The notes below the pieces were generated by a model. The model was not told the DNA's origin. It made no database searches and saw only the letters and a program-made list of their open reading frames with translations. Below, in pieces: positions 41,099-53,200 of a stretch of DNA of 64,000 nt. How positions within the stretch are numbered: position 1 is the first letter of the stretch; every line of letters starts with the position of its first letter. The translations under genes were made by a program, and so were the position numbers. Origin of the DNA: Chionis minor (lineage: Eukaryota; Chordata; Aves; Charadriiformes; Chionididae); contig VZSF01000898.1 of assembly GCA_013398295.1 (NCBI GenBank), forward strand, positions 186,001 through 250,000. Reading direction: 5' to 3'.

Positions 41099-41617
41099 CC
41101 CAACCCCAGATGGCAACTAGGACCACGCAGCCATTCACTCACTTCCTCCTCCCCAGCAGGATTGGGAGAAGAGGGAGGAAAAGGAGAAAAAAAACTTCGT
41201 GGGTTAAGATAAAGACAGTTTAATAGAACAGTAACAAAAGAGGAAAATAATAAGAGTAATAATAATAACAACAGTAAAAGAATATACAAAATAAACTTAT
41301 GCACACAAATTGCTCTCACCACCCAATGATTGATTGCCCAGCCTGTCCTGAGCAGCAATCACGGATCCCTGGCCCCTAAGTAATCCCCATTTATATACTG
41401 AGCATGATATCTATGGTAAGGAATATTCCTTTGGCCAGCTTGTCCTGGCTATGCTCCCTCTCAATTTCCATGAGAAGCTGAAAAAGTCCTTGACTTAATA
41501 CAGACATTACCTAGCAACAACTAAAACAATGTGTTATCAACATTATTCTCGTACTAATTCCAAAACAGAGCAGCTACTAGGCAGAAAAGTAATTCTGTCC
41601 CAACTGAAACCAGGACA
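41099..41617 (-). mobile_element. Solo LTR of an avian ERV, minus orientation
   Basis: Read on the minus strand it begins TGTCCTGGTTTCAGTTGGGA and matches the LTR at 11943 along most of its length (GTTGATAACACATTGTTTTA, GTCAAGGACTTTTTCAGCTT, ATCATGCTCAGTATATAAAT, TCTATTAAACTGTCTTTATC). The far end near CATCTGGGGTTG is less certain. No internal viral genes are attached. Confidence 0.82.
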
Positions 41618-42615
41618 CTAGGAATACTAACATGTATTGCCATACTTGATCTTTTGGTAATTAGTCTTCTATCAGGACTGGCTGTAGTACATAAATAGAG
41701 AGCTTTTTAGTATTTGCAAATATCGAAATAAATATACCTGTTTCTTTCCTACTGTTTTAGCACAACGAATTACTCTTAATCCTATCTTTTTCTATCTCAA
41801 GAACTGTCAGAATTTCTGGAAAATAGAATTTCAAAAACTTTAAAATTCCTAAGGACAAGATTTCACTCTGTGCTTAGAAAATGCAGGCTCAACTCTGCTA
41901 CCTCATGTACCTCACACACATGTAACCTTCCTCCCTACCCCTTCATCTATTACCACAAACACATGCAATGATACTCAAGACTGGCATAAATCAGAAGTCT
42001 GTATACAAACCTGAATGTTTGCTGGTGTACCTTTATATACTTTTTTTTTAAAATCTCTGCACTGAAGATATGAATAGATATGGTACAGCAAAAAATCACC
42101 ACTCCTGCAGGATACAGCTGTCTACCATGCTAAAGTACTGAGAAACCACAGTGAAAGTTTAGCAGTTCCAGTATCAGATCACTGTCACTGACCACGGAGT
42201 GTATAAAACCTAAAAATTATGTTGAACTTTACATCACATTCTCTGTAATGATTATTCTCAGTGATGTATATTCATGATATATATCCATATATACCTGTGG
42301 GACAATAAGGGGTCAGCAGATAGGGACACTATCTAGGAAGAGCAGCAGATGACACTGGAAAGTGTCCCTACTTCCAATATCTATAACAAAAGGGGAACCT
42401 AGCACTCTTCTGGACTGGAGAGTATATTGAGTCAGCAGTTTTTCCCCAAGGTGGCAAAGCTGGAAGCTCAGAGCGCGTTGGGCCCGTACTATCAACCTAG
42501 CAATTAGATCTGGATCTGAACTTTCATAGCTCAGCTACAGCTCTAGGATCCAGTGGGATTTCCTGTCAAGAAAAAGAATGCAGGAAGGAAAGCATTGCAT
42601 AAGTGAGTAGAGGGG

Positions 42616-43183
42616 TGTGCTGGTTTTGGCTGGTGTAGAATTAATTTTCTTCATTCTAGTTAGTATGGGGCTATGTTTTGGATTTGTGCTGGAAACCATG
42701 TCAATAACAAAGGGATGTTTTAGTTATTGCTGAGCAGTGCTTACACAGCGTCAAGGCCTTTTCAGCTCCTCATTATGCCCTGCCAGTGAGTAGACACAAA
42801 AAGTTGTGAGGTGCCACAACGAGGACAGATGACCCCAATGGACCAAAGGGCTATTCCGTACCATATGATGTCATGCTCAGTATATAAAGCTGGGGGAAGA
42901 AGAAGGAAGGAGGGACATTCAGAGTTAGGGTGTTTGTCTTCCCAAGTAACCATTACATGTGATGGATCCCTGCTTTCCTGGAGATGGCTGAACATCTGCC
43001 TGCTGATGGGAAGCAGTGAATTACTTTCTTGTTTTGCTTTGCTTTACCTATTAAACTGTCTTTACCTCAACCCACTATTTTTCTCACTTTTACTCTTCCA
43101 ATTCTCTCCCCCATCCCAGCAGGGGGGAGTGAATGAGCAGCTGCATGATGCTTAGTTGCCAGCTGGAGTTAAACCACAAGACA
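42616..43183 (+). mobile_element. Solo LTR of an avian ERV, plus orientation
   Basis: It begins TGTGCTGGTTTTGGCTGGTG and ends AGTTAAACCACAAGACA. It has the promoter region ATGTCATGCTCAGTATATAA with a TATA box and the motif CCTATTAAACTGTCTTTACC. It is a diverged member of the family at 11943 and lies 1 kb from the minus-strand copy, so the two are inverted relative to each other. Confidence 0.8.
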
Positions 43184-46100
43184 GAGTAAAAGGAGAGAGA
43201 ACCCAAGCCAATAGAATAAAAATTTATAGTGGATAACTTCCACTGGGCTTTATGCAATGCAGGTAGATGGGAGCGATAATTGAATTTGTGGAAAGAGCAT
43301 ACTTGGTTTAAACTACAGGTCATGTCAGGGAAGTCCTAACAGCTCTGTTAAAATTAGGACTGCATTATGCCTGTGCCTGGGAGTGCCCTTGGAGAAATGG
43401 AGGGCAAGGGGAACGGCAGATACCCTCAAGGTCAAAAAAAAAAAAAATTTACTTGATGACAATAGACAATTTATGACACTCAAGCAAAACAAACTAGTTG
43501 GCATTTACACTAGTTTATGCTCCCATTAGTATTTCTCATCACAAGTAAACACAAGCTGTTCAGTCACTTTTGACAGGGAAGCATTTTTCACACCTGCTTG
43601 CTCTCAGTGCAGTACCACAAAGGCAGTAAGAGTGAATAAAGCTCGGACATTTGTGAGGGGAGCTGTGGCCTGCTCAGGATAATCCCAAACCTGTGGAAAT
43701 GGTAGCCTGGACAATGCCATGGTGATACAGAGAAAATCCTCACACCACCAGGTACAGAGCAGCTATTGCCCTTACGGTGTCACTTCCAGATCCCTTCAAA
43801 AAGAGACAATTTCATGGTGCTGGGCCTCCTGGCTTTATAGCATCTATTTATCATTCTTGATCTGAGCTGATGACACTGAACTCTTTCCTCCTAGCATTCA
43901 ATACAAAGATCTACAGAAACTCATTTCCAACTCCTGCTTCTTAAGAGCAGCTCATTAGCTGTCTTCTGATGTTAAGGTTCCTGACACGCTGCTTTTTCAT
44001 ATCACCACATTTAATACCTTTATATCTCTTCCTCAGGACAGGCAGGCTCTGTATATAGCACCCCATTTCCTAATTAAAGCATGCAGAATGGCTTTCTTCT
44101 CCTCTGCACGATCAATAGCTCCACTTGTTTTTCTCCTCTTCCAGAGTTTCAATACCAGCCCCTTGGGTCGTCTTGTGCCTCTAAGTATACCAGCACTCAC
44201 GCTGTGAGTTGTTCTGCAAAAGTGGAGAAATCTTACAGAACAGAATTCTCTGCAGAACATCACACAGCATCACATCTTCATTGCTCTTGCTAAGACACAG
44301 GCAGTTTTAAGCAGGGATCTTATGGCCACTCTTGATATCTCAGACAGGGCTGCTGCAGAGATTAAGAGACCTAACTCTGTCTTCAAAGTAAATTGGCTCC
44401 ACTTTCTGACCTTGCACTTCCTTGTAATCTTTTTCAACAATCCCTTTTCACACAATTCCTATAAAGATTGCACTGTTCCTTCCAACCTACTTTCTTGTCA
44501 TCCATATAATCCCTAGTATCTCTCACCATCTCCTCCTGTTCCTATTCCAGAATATTTTAGCAACAACTGTTACATTTTGCATTCCACAGTTCCTAATGAC
44601 TTTCCAATCTCAAAATCTTAGTCTTTTCAATCATACTTTCCCAAAAAACTTACACAGTCCCTTCAGCCTCGTTTTCAAAAACAGACTGAAAGCGATTTAA
44701 ATTTTCCATAATTTTTGCTTTAGGCCGATGCTCAACAAGAAATGCTTCAATCCAAAACAATTCATTTAAACAAAGTGAAATACAACTGCAAACAGGGTCT
44801 GAGATCAGGGCAGCTGATACAACCTCAACAACAGATACTGCAACAGTTACAGTATTGATATGGGAGTAAAGAGAACTTGTAATGACTAGAATCATCTCTG
44901 CTCTGTGAGTGGATCCAAGCTGGTTTTAATCAACTCCTTCAACTTTCATCAAAAGATTTTGCCAAACCAATGTGGCTTAACCTCACACGTGCATAAGCGT
45001 GAGCATAAGCAGAGGATTGTTTCTGGCTTGCTTGCTTGCTTCCATTCTTTCTTTTCTACCTGGTGAGATGGAAGTATTGGGTGTGCTGTCACTGTCATCC
45101 AGCCACATACTCAGAACCACTGAATGCTGTTTTGGAGGGCCCTCAAGACAGCACATCAGCTTCTGGAGAGGGCAAAGATGACACGTTTCAATAATGCACT
45201 TGGTAAAATCAGGGAGGTAGCCTGTTTGTCAGAGATCACCCCACCCTGTCATTCTCCTCTTCCCTAGGTGTTTCATTTTCCTTCAACCACTACAACTGCT
45301 TACACTGGACAAAGAATGGGAGAATGCCAGCATCGCACAGTTTCTGGAAGTCTGACTCCTGAGCAGTTGGTGAAATGCAAGCATTCAACATCATCATGCT
45401 TGTTGTTAGACACAGGCTTGCACTTTTTGTGACATAACTTTATTATATATCACTCAGAACCAGTAAGAAGAAATTATTCATCCACAGCTAGATTTTCCAT
45501 CTATGAACAGAATTCAGGTGAACTGGCTTGCACTCCTTAATTTCTAGTTGCTACTTCATCTAATAGAAACACCATTTCTTGTTTCCATGCTGGATAACTG
45601 TATGAAAGTGAATTTTTAAGTCACAAACCTAAGTGCCTTAAAGCAGAGTGAGTCAAAGCACCTGCATTTAAGCACTGTTTATCTTTAGACATTCATTAAA
45701 TCAACAGATGCCTTCATTTTGAAAATCAGATATTTTAGGAGCCTAAATACAATGTGACGAGATGTTAAACTGAGTATTAAGGGAAGGCACTACTTAGCAC
45801 AGGCTACTCTTTCCCACAGCCACTCTCAGCCTATCGTGTTTCGTTCTATGTGAAATTTCAGACAGTACCAGGGGACTATAAAAGCGTATTTTTCATGTCA
45901 TAGAGCTTACAAGCTGTCACCACTGTGTTTCTGAACAGTTAAAACAGGAGTAATCAGGCAAGCATATAGACATTAGCTAGTATGGTTAACTAAGAAAGAT
46001 TAAGGAAACAATGAGGAGATAGAAACAATTACTGAGATCTGCATTATTTTAGGGTGTCTCAGTGCCAAATGATTAGGATCATGTGCCAAGCTCTTACACA

Positions 46101-49100
46101 GACAGGTCAGAACCCTCCTCTTGCTTACAGATAGGAACATACCTAGGTCAGGATGCCCATCCTGGTGATTTTGCACATGCCCAGTTGGCAGCAGACTGGC
46201 TCCTGTAGTTCCATGCCACTAGATTTTTTGCTCCCACAGGGTTGTTACAAAAGGAACATTCAAAGCAAACTGAATTGGATCACTTGGCCATCACTCTCTC
46301 AAATGTCACGGATGCTGAGGTAGCCTGGTGCATGTTTCATACGGGTCAAGAAAGATCCTTAAGTCAGCTTCTCCCATCTCAGAATTTGGGATCCACTGCT
46401 TGCAGCCATCTAGGAGAAAGCGCAGTCTGTGAGGCTGATAAGCTTACATGGTGGAAGGTGCACTGTGCATGTAAGCCACCTCACGTTTGTGGTGAAATAC
46501 TCACTGCCTGTACAAGAGACCAGCCAATAAGAGAGAGATGAAGTGCTTAAAAAATATTAAGAAAACAAAAAAAGCTATGAAAGGCAAGAAAGACACCTTT
46601 AACATACTAAATATATTTATTCCTTCAGAAACAGTGCAAAATGTGGCCAGACTTGACCTACAAGCAGTAATGAAATGTGAAGTCCCAGGCACATTACATG
46701 CCAGCATGCAACAGGGAGAACAGTAAAGATAGAGCCAATATAGGCTAAAGATATCTCCTGATCTCCTCAGGAGATTAGGAAATATATTTTGGATGAAATG
46801 AAGGCCAATATGCTTCTCCCTTGCCAGAGCAAATCAATAACATAAATTTAAGTGAGCTGGGACCTAGATTTCCACAAAGCATCTCCTTCTCTGCACAGCA
46901 CTTCCTGACTTGTGTCATCCAAAGGCACTAGTGACAGAGATGGAAACATGTTCTTCTTCTCTTGCCTTCTGCAGGCCAAGCTGTTCTCTTCTCACTCATC
47001 TGAGGGGAGGTGAAGAAAAGGGGAGGCACTTCAGGTGGCCTCTTTCTCCTGTCATCAGTAGGGGCTGGTGCAGTGTCTGCTGATTGGGCAATGGGAAGGG
47101 CAAAGAGCCAAAATGCTCCAATAAGAGCTAATCTGTCCATCTCCCCTTCCCAGGATTTCTGCTCCAGGAACTGCCAGTGGAGCGTCACTTGGCGCCACTT
47201 GATCTCTCCACAGTCCTTGAGGTCCTTTAAGGAAGTTCATGCTCCTCTTAGCCAGGACTCTCATTTCACCCCAAAAGTCTTGCCAGTATCTTCAGTGAGG
47301 TAACCAATGATTGAGTAGAATCCAGTCCACTCCTGATTGGCTTGATGTCCCCACTCAGATGTGTCTGAGGAGGGAAAACACACACAAAAAAACCATGTAC
47401 TTCTCCCAGGATTCGGACATACACAGTACAGTGCTTGATTTTTCAGATGCAACCCAGAAAGCCCACTGATCCTGAGGAGTTTTGCTTTCTTGTTACTTAG
47501 CCTGTGTTCATTCTTTTTAGTCTGTTGCTTGGGAAGAAAGATTATTTGAAGGCTACATAGACAGTGGAGAAGAAAAACTAAGGACAGTTGTCCCTGTATG
47601 TTGGAGGGAAGACACTGTTAGCCCAAGTGAACAATGGGGTTTCATGGATTGCAGGCTAATCATTGCAGAAGGGTGTGTTGGAAATCAGCACGCAAGGAGA
47701 GAAAGTAAGTGGTGGTTTGTCTCTACTGTAAAATAATTAATCTATTATTTATGTGGTTTTTTTGCATTTATTTCCAAGTTGGTTTTAGTAGAACACAGAT
47801 GAAGAGTTTGATCATCCAAGTCTAGAATCTGAAGTGATTAAGACTGGCAGCAACATGCTGGATGTTTTTGCAAAAGAAGAATTTCCTGTGATGCTACTCC
47901 CTGGAGAGAACCAGAAGGGGATTACTGACATACTACCAGGGATAACAGTTTTAATATGGGCTGCATAGATTACTCTAGAACAAGCTGGAACTCTTTCTGC
48001 ATTAGAAATATGCCTATATCATGATCGCGATTTGTGGCTCCACAATTAATAAACAGTAAATAGACTATTTCAGTAGAACTTCAGTAGTGTCTCTGATACA
48101 GACTGTTCAAATTACACTCCTAGCCTGCTCCTGCAATACTGTGTTAATAACTGTCTTGGTGAAAATGGTGTGCTTTTCATGGTGGAATTACATTTGGTCC
48201 TTGGTTCCCTGTCCCAGATATGATGTAGAAGGCACGGTTGCATGTGGGCTGGTCCCTAACTCTGAAACCACAACTCTAACTCTTGCTAGTCACCAACTGT
48301 GCAAAGCTCTATGCTAAATCCCACCTCATAAACAAACTGTTCAGGAATGGGCTAAACCACCACAACTGGGAAAAGGCTTTTTCTGGTGATTGTAAACGTG
48401 CTTTTCAGTCCATGACAGGAAAAAGATGCAGAGAGAGAATCCTGGGGACAGAAGCAGACAGACTGCCAAATCATACAGGTGCATAAATCTCATGCGCATA
48501 AACAATATGCATGCAAGTATTGTTAATGAAGTCCCATGCTATGTTTGCTCTCTGAAAGCATGTGATACAAATTTGAAACAGACACTGCAGCTGGCTCCCT
48601 CCTCCCCCCCTCAGAATGGAGAATGAGGGTTGGGAAGTGGGGGAGGCCCACAATCAAATGCATAAATCAGGAACAGATGTCAAGAAAGCTTCATCATTTT
48701 TTTCCCAGGACATGCACACCTTCTACAGTAGGGTATCCAGGACTAGCCGAGTTATGAGATGTTTTTTTACCAGGCAGAATTCTTGCCGATTATGCAAGCT
48801 ACCTAATTAGAGCAAGAGTCCCTCACACACGTCTAGCCAGGAATTTCTAGTTCACTAACAAGGTCCCAGGCAGGATGAGGAAGAGGAGGTGGAATGGCAC
48901 GGCAATACTGGAAGATGGGGGTTGCTGACCAACGAGCGGTTCCACGTCCTGCATTCTCTCTTGTCCTTGGCTGTGAGAGTTAGCATCTTAAATGGTCTGT
49001 ATCTCCTAGCTATGCACCCATCCTCCTCCTGACCAAAACTTTTGGACAGCCACCAAACCCAAAACCTAGTATCACAAAAACATACTTGCCAGAACTCTGC

Positions 49101-49747
49101 CCCTTGGCTGTGACAAAATTCTGGGCAGTCCTACAGTTGTGTAGCTGAACTACTGCAGATAGTTACCAGCCTGTAATTCTTAGGGAGCATTAGGTCTAGT
49201 TGGAAAGAAGGCCCTTCCTTGTCAGACTTGCCACCTGGAGCAACTACAACCATAGAGGCCTGGCTCTAGGGCACCTACATGAAATTCTCTTAAATCAGCC
49301 CCAGTCCTAAGAAAGACACGTGCCCTACCACAAAGTACTCAATGCCCTTTTTGCCACAGGTCTCAGTCAAGTTCTCACGGAAAAAAAATCAGGTGTGGTG
49401 AGCTATTCCAGAAAGTCATCTGCAGTCTGGAATGCAGAGACACACTGCTCTGGAGTCTTGGAAATGTAAATGTGTCGTTTCCATGAGGTCCTGAAGTGTT
49501 CTAGATAGGCTCACATCCCAGCACAATACAGCTCAGCAAGAGCAAAGCCGCACTACCAGGAAAGTGCATTTTTCCAGTTTTTGACCAACAGAAACTACAA
49601 AACTATTTCGCAGACTACTGCATGAAGTGTTTTGCAGGAGAACACCGTGTGTGGTATGGCATGCTTTACCAATGAAAGATAGGTGCAACACATCAGACCC
49701 TGCTGCAAGGACTGAAGACAGGCTAGTTTACACTAGCTGGGAGCAGC
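43184..49747. other. Intergenic DNA or 3' region of the Rap1GAP-like gene
   Basis: The last exons of the minus-strand Rap1GAP-like gene should fall in this interval, but I could not recognise the expected serine-rich C-terminus in any frame. A minus-strand open frame at about 46928-47260 has a hydrophobic segment (LALIGAFWLFALPIAQ) but no family that I know. Confidence 0.4.
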
Positions 49748-49867
49748 AGAATGAATCCTGCTTAAAGGGGCAGAACTTGAGTACAACCCAACATCCCAAC
49801 ATGCCCTTGTCCAAGCTTCTCCATGAAGCTTCAAAATCACTCCAGAGGAAACATATGCATGAGTAAG
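49748..49867. repeat. Perfect 120-bp duplication, copy 1
   Basis: The 120 bases from AGAATGAATCCTGC to GCATGAGTAAG are identical to 51046-51165, in the same orientation and 1298 bp apart. No transposon ends or coding sequence were identified within them. Confidence 0.95.
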
Positions 49868-50172
49868 CATGGATAACTGGACAGCTAGGGCTTTGTGTAT
49901 CCTGTTGGATGCAAGCTAGTATTACAGTAAAGATATAGCCAAAATCACCTTTAAGTAGTCCAATCTTTCTTCACTGTTTAAGAAAGCCGAGTTCCTTACT
50001 TACACGGTCTGAATTACTGTGCCATGGCTACTCATCTAACTTTTCAGATGCTGCAATGCCTGAGGTGGACAATTTCAGCAAAGCCTCCAACAGAGCAAGA
50101 CATGCGCCACACTTAAGCCAATAACCAGACACAGGGAGCATCATTCAAATATTAAAATTATTTCCAACTCAC

Positions 50173-50289
50173 TTGTTCTTCCTGCTGGGGAACTCTGGGG
50201 AGCTGGGACTGGATGATCCATCAGACTTCAGGTCAAAGAAAGTTCCTGGACTGTCCTTCACCTTTTGTATCCTCTCTGCAGTGTCTCTG
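50173..50289 (-). CDS. Rap1GAP-like exon, tail part 3 (last recognised)
   Basis: A 117-bp exon between TTTTGTCCCAG and GTGAGT encodes [20 protein letters not shown], then [18 protein letters not shown]. The SSPSSPE segment matches the STQSSPE region of RAP1GAP. The strong donor shows that at least one more exon follows at lower coordinates. Confidence 0.82.
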
Positions 50290-53200
50290 CTGGGACAAAA
50301 GAGAAACCAGATACATCCTAGGGCCAGAGTTACGCACTGTCTATTATAACACTTCCTTACAAGCCACTATACACATCAAAGGGAAGCAAATGCAGTTGTG
50401 TTGAAAAGGGCAGGTTCCTTAGATGTGACCTCTTTATGGCAATATGGCCAACTTTAAGATCCTTTTGAATTGATATAAAAGCTAAAATTAATTTCAGTAT
50501 TCTCCTTTAATTCTTCAACTTTTTCTTCTATTCTCCCTATTTCATTGGTCTTAAGAAGCTTTAGGATTGATTAGAGGGCTTATATATTTATTGCATAAAG
50601 AAAAAGGATTCAGAAAATTTCCCTGTTTCAGGATGGTTACGATAGTTTTATTGTTACTAGTACTTGTCAAGATACTTTTGAAGAAATCTGTCTAAGTAAC
50701 TGAAAAGTGGGGTATGTTTAATTAAGGATTAGAAAACTCAGGGGGGGTTTGGCAGTTTTTTTTGTCTTCAGTGATGGAGTTCACAAAGTTCCTCCTCTGC
50801 TCTCTTGGTCAGTTGATCCTACCTGTACTCCTCACATCAGAGTTCCTCATGCTCTTACTTGTCCTAAAGCAACTGTTTGTAAAACTGGAAATTATCCTGA
50901 CAAAAAGCAATCCTAAATAACCCTGAAATTTCCATGACACGTGAACAAGTGGGATGGACTTGGGTCAGCTCTGTCATCAAAGCCTGCATATCATCAAACT
51001 ACAGCTGCAGGGTGAAGTCAACATGACACGTTGAGCTCACTGTTGAGAATGAATCCTGCTTAAAGGGGCAGAACTTGAGTACAACCCAACATCCCAACAT
51101 GCCCTTGTCCAAGCTTCTCCATGAAGCTTCAAAATCACTCCAGAGGAAACATATGCATGAGTAAGAGAGAGAGACCCTGCTCCAGCCTCCTCCTCCACTC
51201 TTGCTGAGTGTACTTTCCATCAGTCCTGGTACCCATCAGACTTCTCTGTCAGCCGGTTCATGACAGAACCTGGCAGGCAATTAATCCAATGAAAGAAAGT
51301 TGATACTTCTACTGTTAGATTAACAGGCTGAATCAGTTCCATGAAGGCATGAAGGGTCCACTAAGCATCTGAGCCATCACAAGGAATGGGACAGGATTAA
51401 GTAGTTGAAAGAGACACCAGGAGAGGGAAAGTATGATACCTGCTTTTCAGCAGCAATGAACTGTTGGACCAGTTGCTGGTGAAACTGCACCTTTAAGAAT
51501 CACCCAAAAAGTCTTTCACAAAACACATGAAAAGGCTCACTGTTCCTCATATCTAAGATTATAAATAAGAAAAAGGAAAGCTAAGTAAACCCAATAGTAT
51601 TCCTTCCTAGAAAAGAGTGCGGGCAGGAATAAATAAAAGAAATACAGGTTTTCCCTTGTCGTAGAAAACTTTTACAGGTAAGGGGATAGTGAAGGATGTT
51701 GTATGCAAAGTAATGGATCGAGGGGCACAGCTGCATAAGATAGAAAACTATTTGAAGTAGTAAGGAATCATGACTACTGTGTTGGCTTAGACTGTTACAG
51801 GGAAGTTGTCTCAAAAGATTATATTTTTCTCAAAGAAACTTCTATACTATTTTTATTCAGGTTAGGTCATAGGCATGTCATTAAGGAAAGGTCCAAGAGA
51901 ATAACTGGAAAGAAGGGAAAATGCAGTAATTCTTCCTGTTGTGAAATCACCAGTTTCCACATTAAAGATGGCTTTCCCCCTTTTACACTGAGTCTTTAAG
52001 CTGTTCCCTGGTCCTACTGCAACTGGAAAAATTGTACGTTAGATGCAGAGCACTCATGTGACTTTTGAGACTGTATAATCCTAAAAAGATATCTCGGCTA
52101 GAGCTGAGACAAATTTATTGATTTAATTAAATAATGTCTTGTGACCATTAGGCAATTTTTGAATGGTTATAGTTCTGTCAAATATGCCAAATCACTCCTT
52201 AAACCTGTATGTTACCCCTTAATTATTTCTCAGACCATCTAACTTAAATACTAATAATTTTGACATAAAGCTGTTTTTAAAAAATCCTTTTTTTAAGATA
52301 TCAGAAGTTTTGTCTATTTTAACTTCTTAACATGAAAACAAACAAATAATCAAGCACCCAATTCCCCCTTCCCAAGTAAAAGCCTTTCATCTGACTCTTA
52401 CCTAAAGGTGGCAAACACAGAACACGAGAACCAAGAGTCCTGCATCATACTGCACAACGTTTAAGAGTCATCTTGCCATGTTCCTCCTCTTTTCTTCCTC
52501 AAATATTGATTCTCCCCATTTCCAAGTGCCCTTTTTAAATTTTGTTGTTTCTGTCATTTGTCCATTTCTACATTAGCTGATAATCAGGCTTTTCGTCCCA
52601 TTCCAACCATTTCAGTTCTCATTCCTGTTGATTCCCTTTCTGTCCTTATATCCTATGTGTCTTTCTATCTCCCTTTTCTCACCTCCTCCTGGTTTTTTTC
52701 TCTCTCTTTGTCTCACCTTCTCATGGCTCATACCTCTTTTCCTCCTGTATGTTCTCGATGCCAATGGCACTACTCCGTCGCCCATGGAAGCGGCTGGCTC
52801 GAGTACGTGATGGGCTCCTACCAGGCAAGGCAAAAGACTAGAAAAAAGGAAAATGTGACAGAAAGGAGGGAGGGGAACAAGACAGGAAAAACTGGAGAAC
52901 TGGAAGCATGGGAAAGGGAGTTTGCAAGGTGGATCCAGATCCTCTCCTTTACTCTGCAATACAACAGCACAGCACAGTTCCGCTGGTGTAAGGAGTACTT
53001 TCTGACAGTGAGAAGGAGACGCTAGGGCTTACAAAGGCAGTATGAGAAAGAGACAGAGAGATAGAAACAAAGGCAGAACAAGATACACAGCCAGTATACA
53101 GAGAAAGAGGCTCAGGAAGGGAGGTATCCCCATATGATGAGAGAAGGAGAGGCAGAATAGGAAAGAAAACTAGAAAGAGAAAACTAGAAGTTAAAGGAGA

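Noticed and set aside
52734..52822. Alternative acceptor (CCTGGTAG) for the Rap1GAP exon with [11 protein letters not shown]
   Set aside because: It would put the exon out of frame with the phase 0 end of exon 54053-54199; the upstream TTTTTTCTAG acceptor restores the frame and adds family-like residues.
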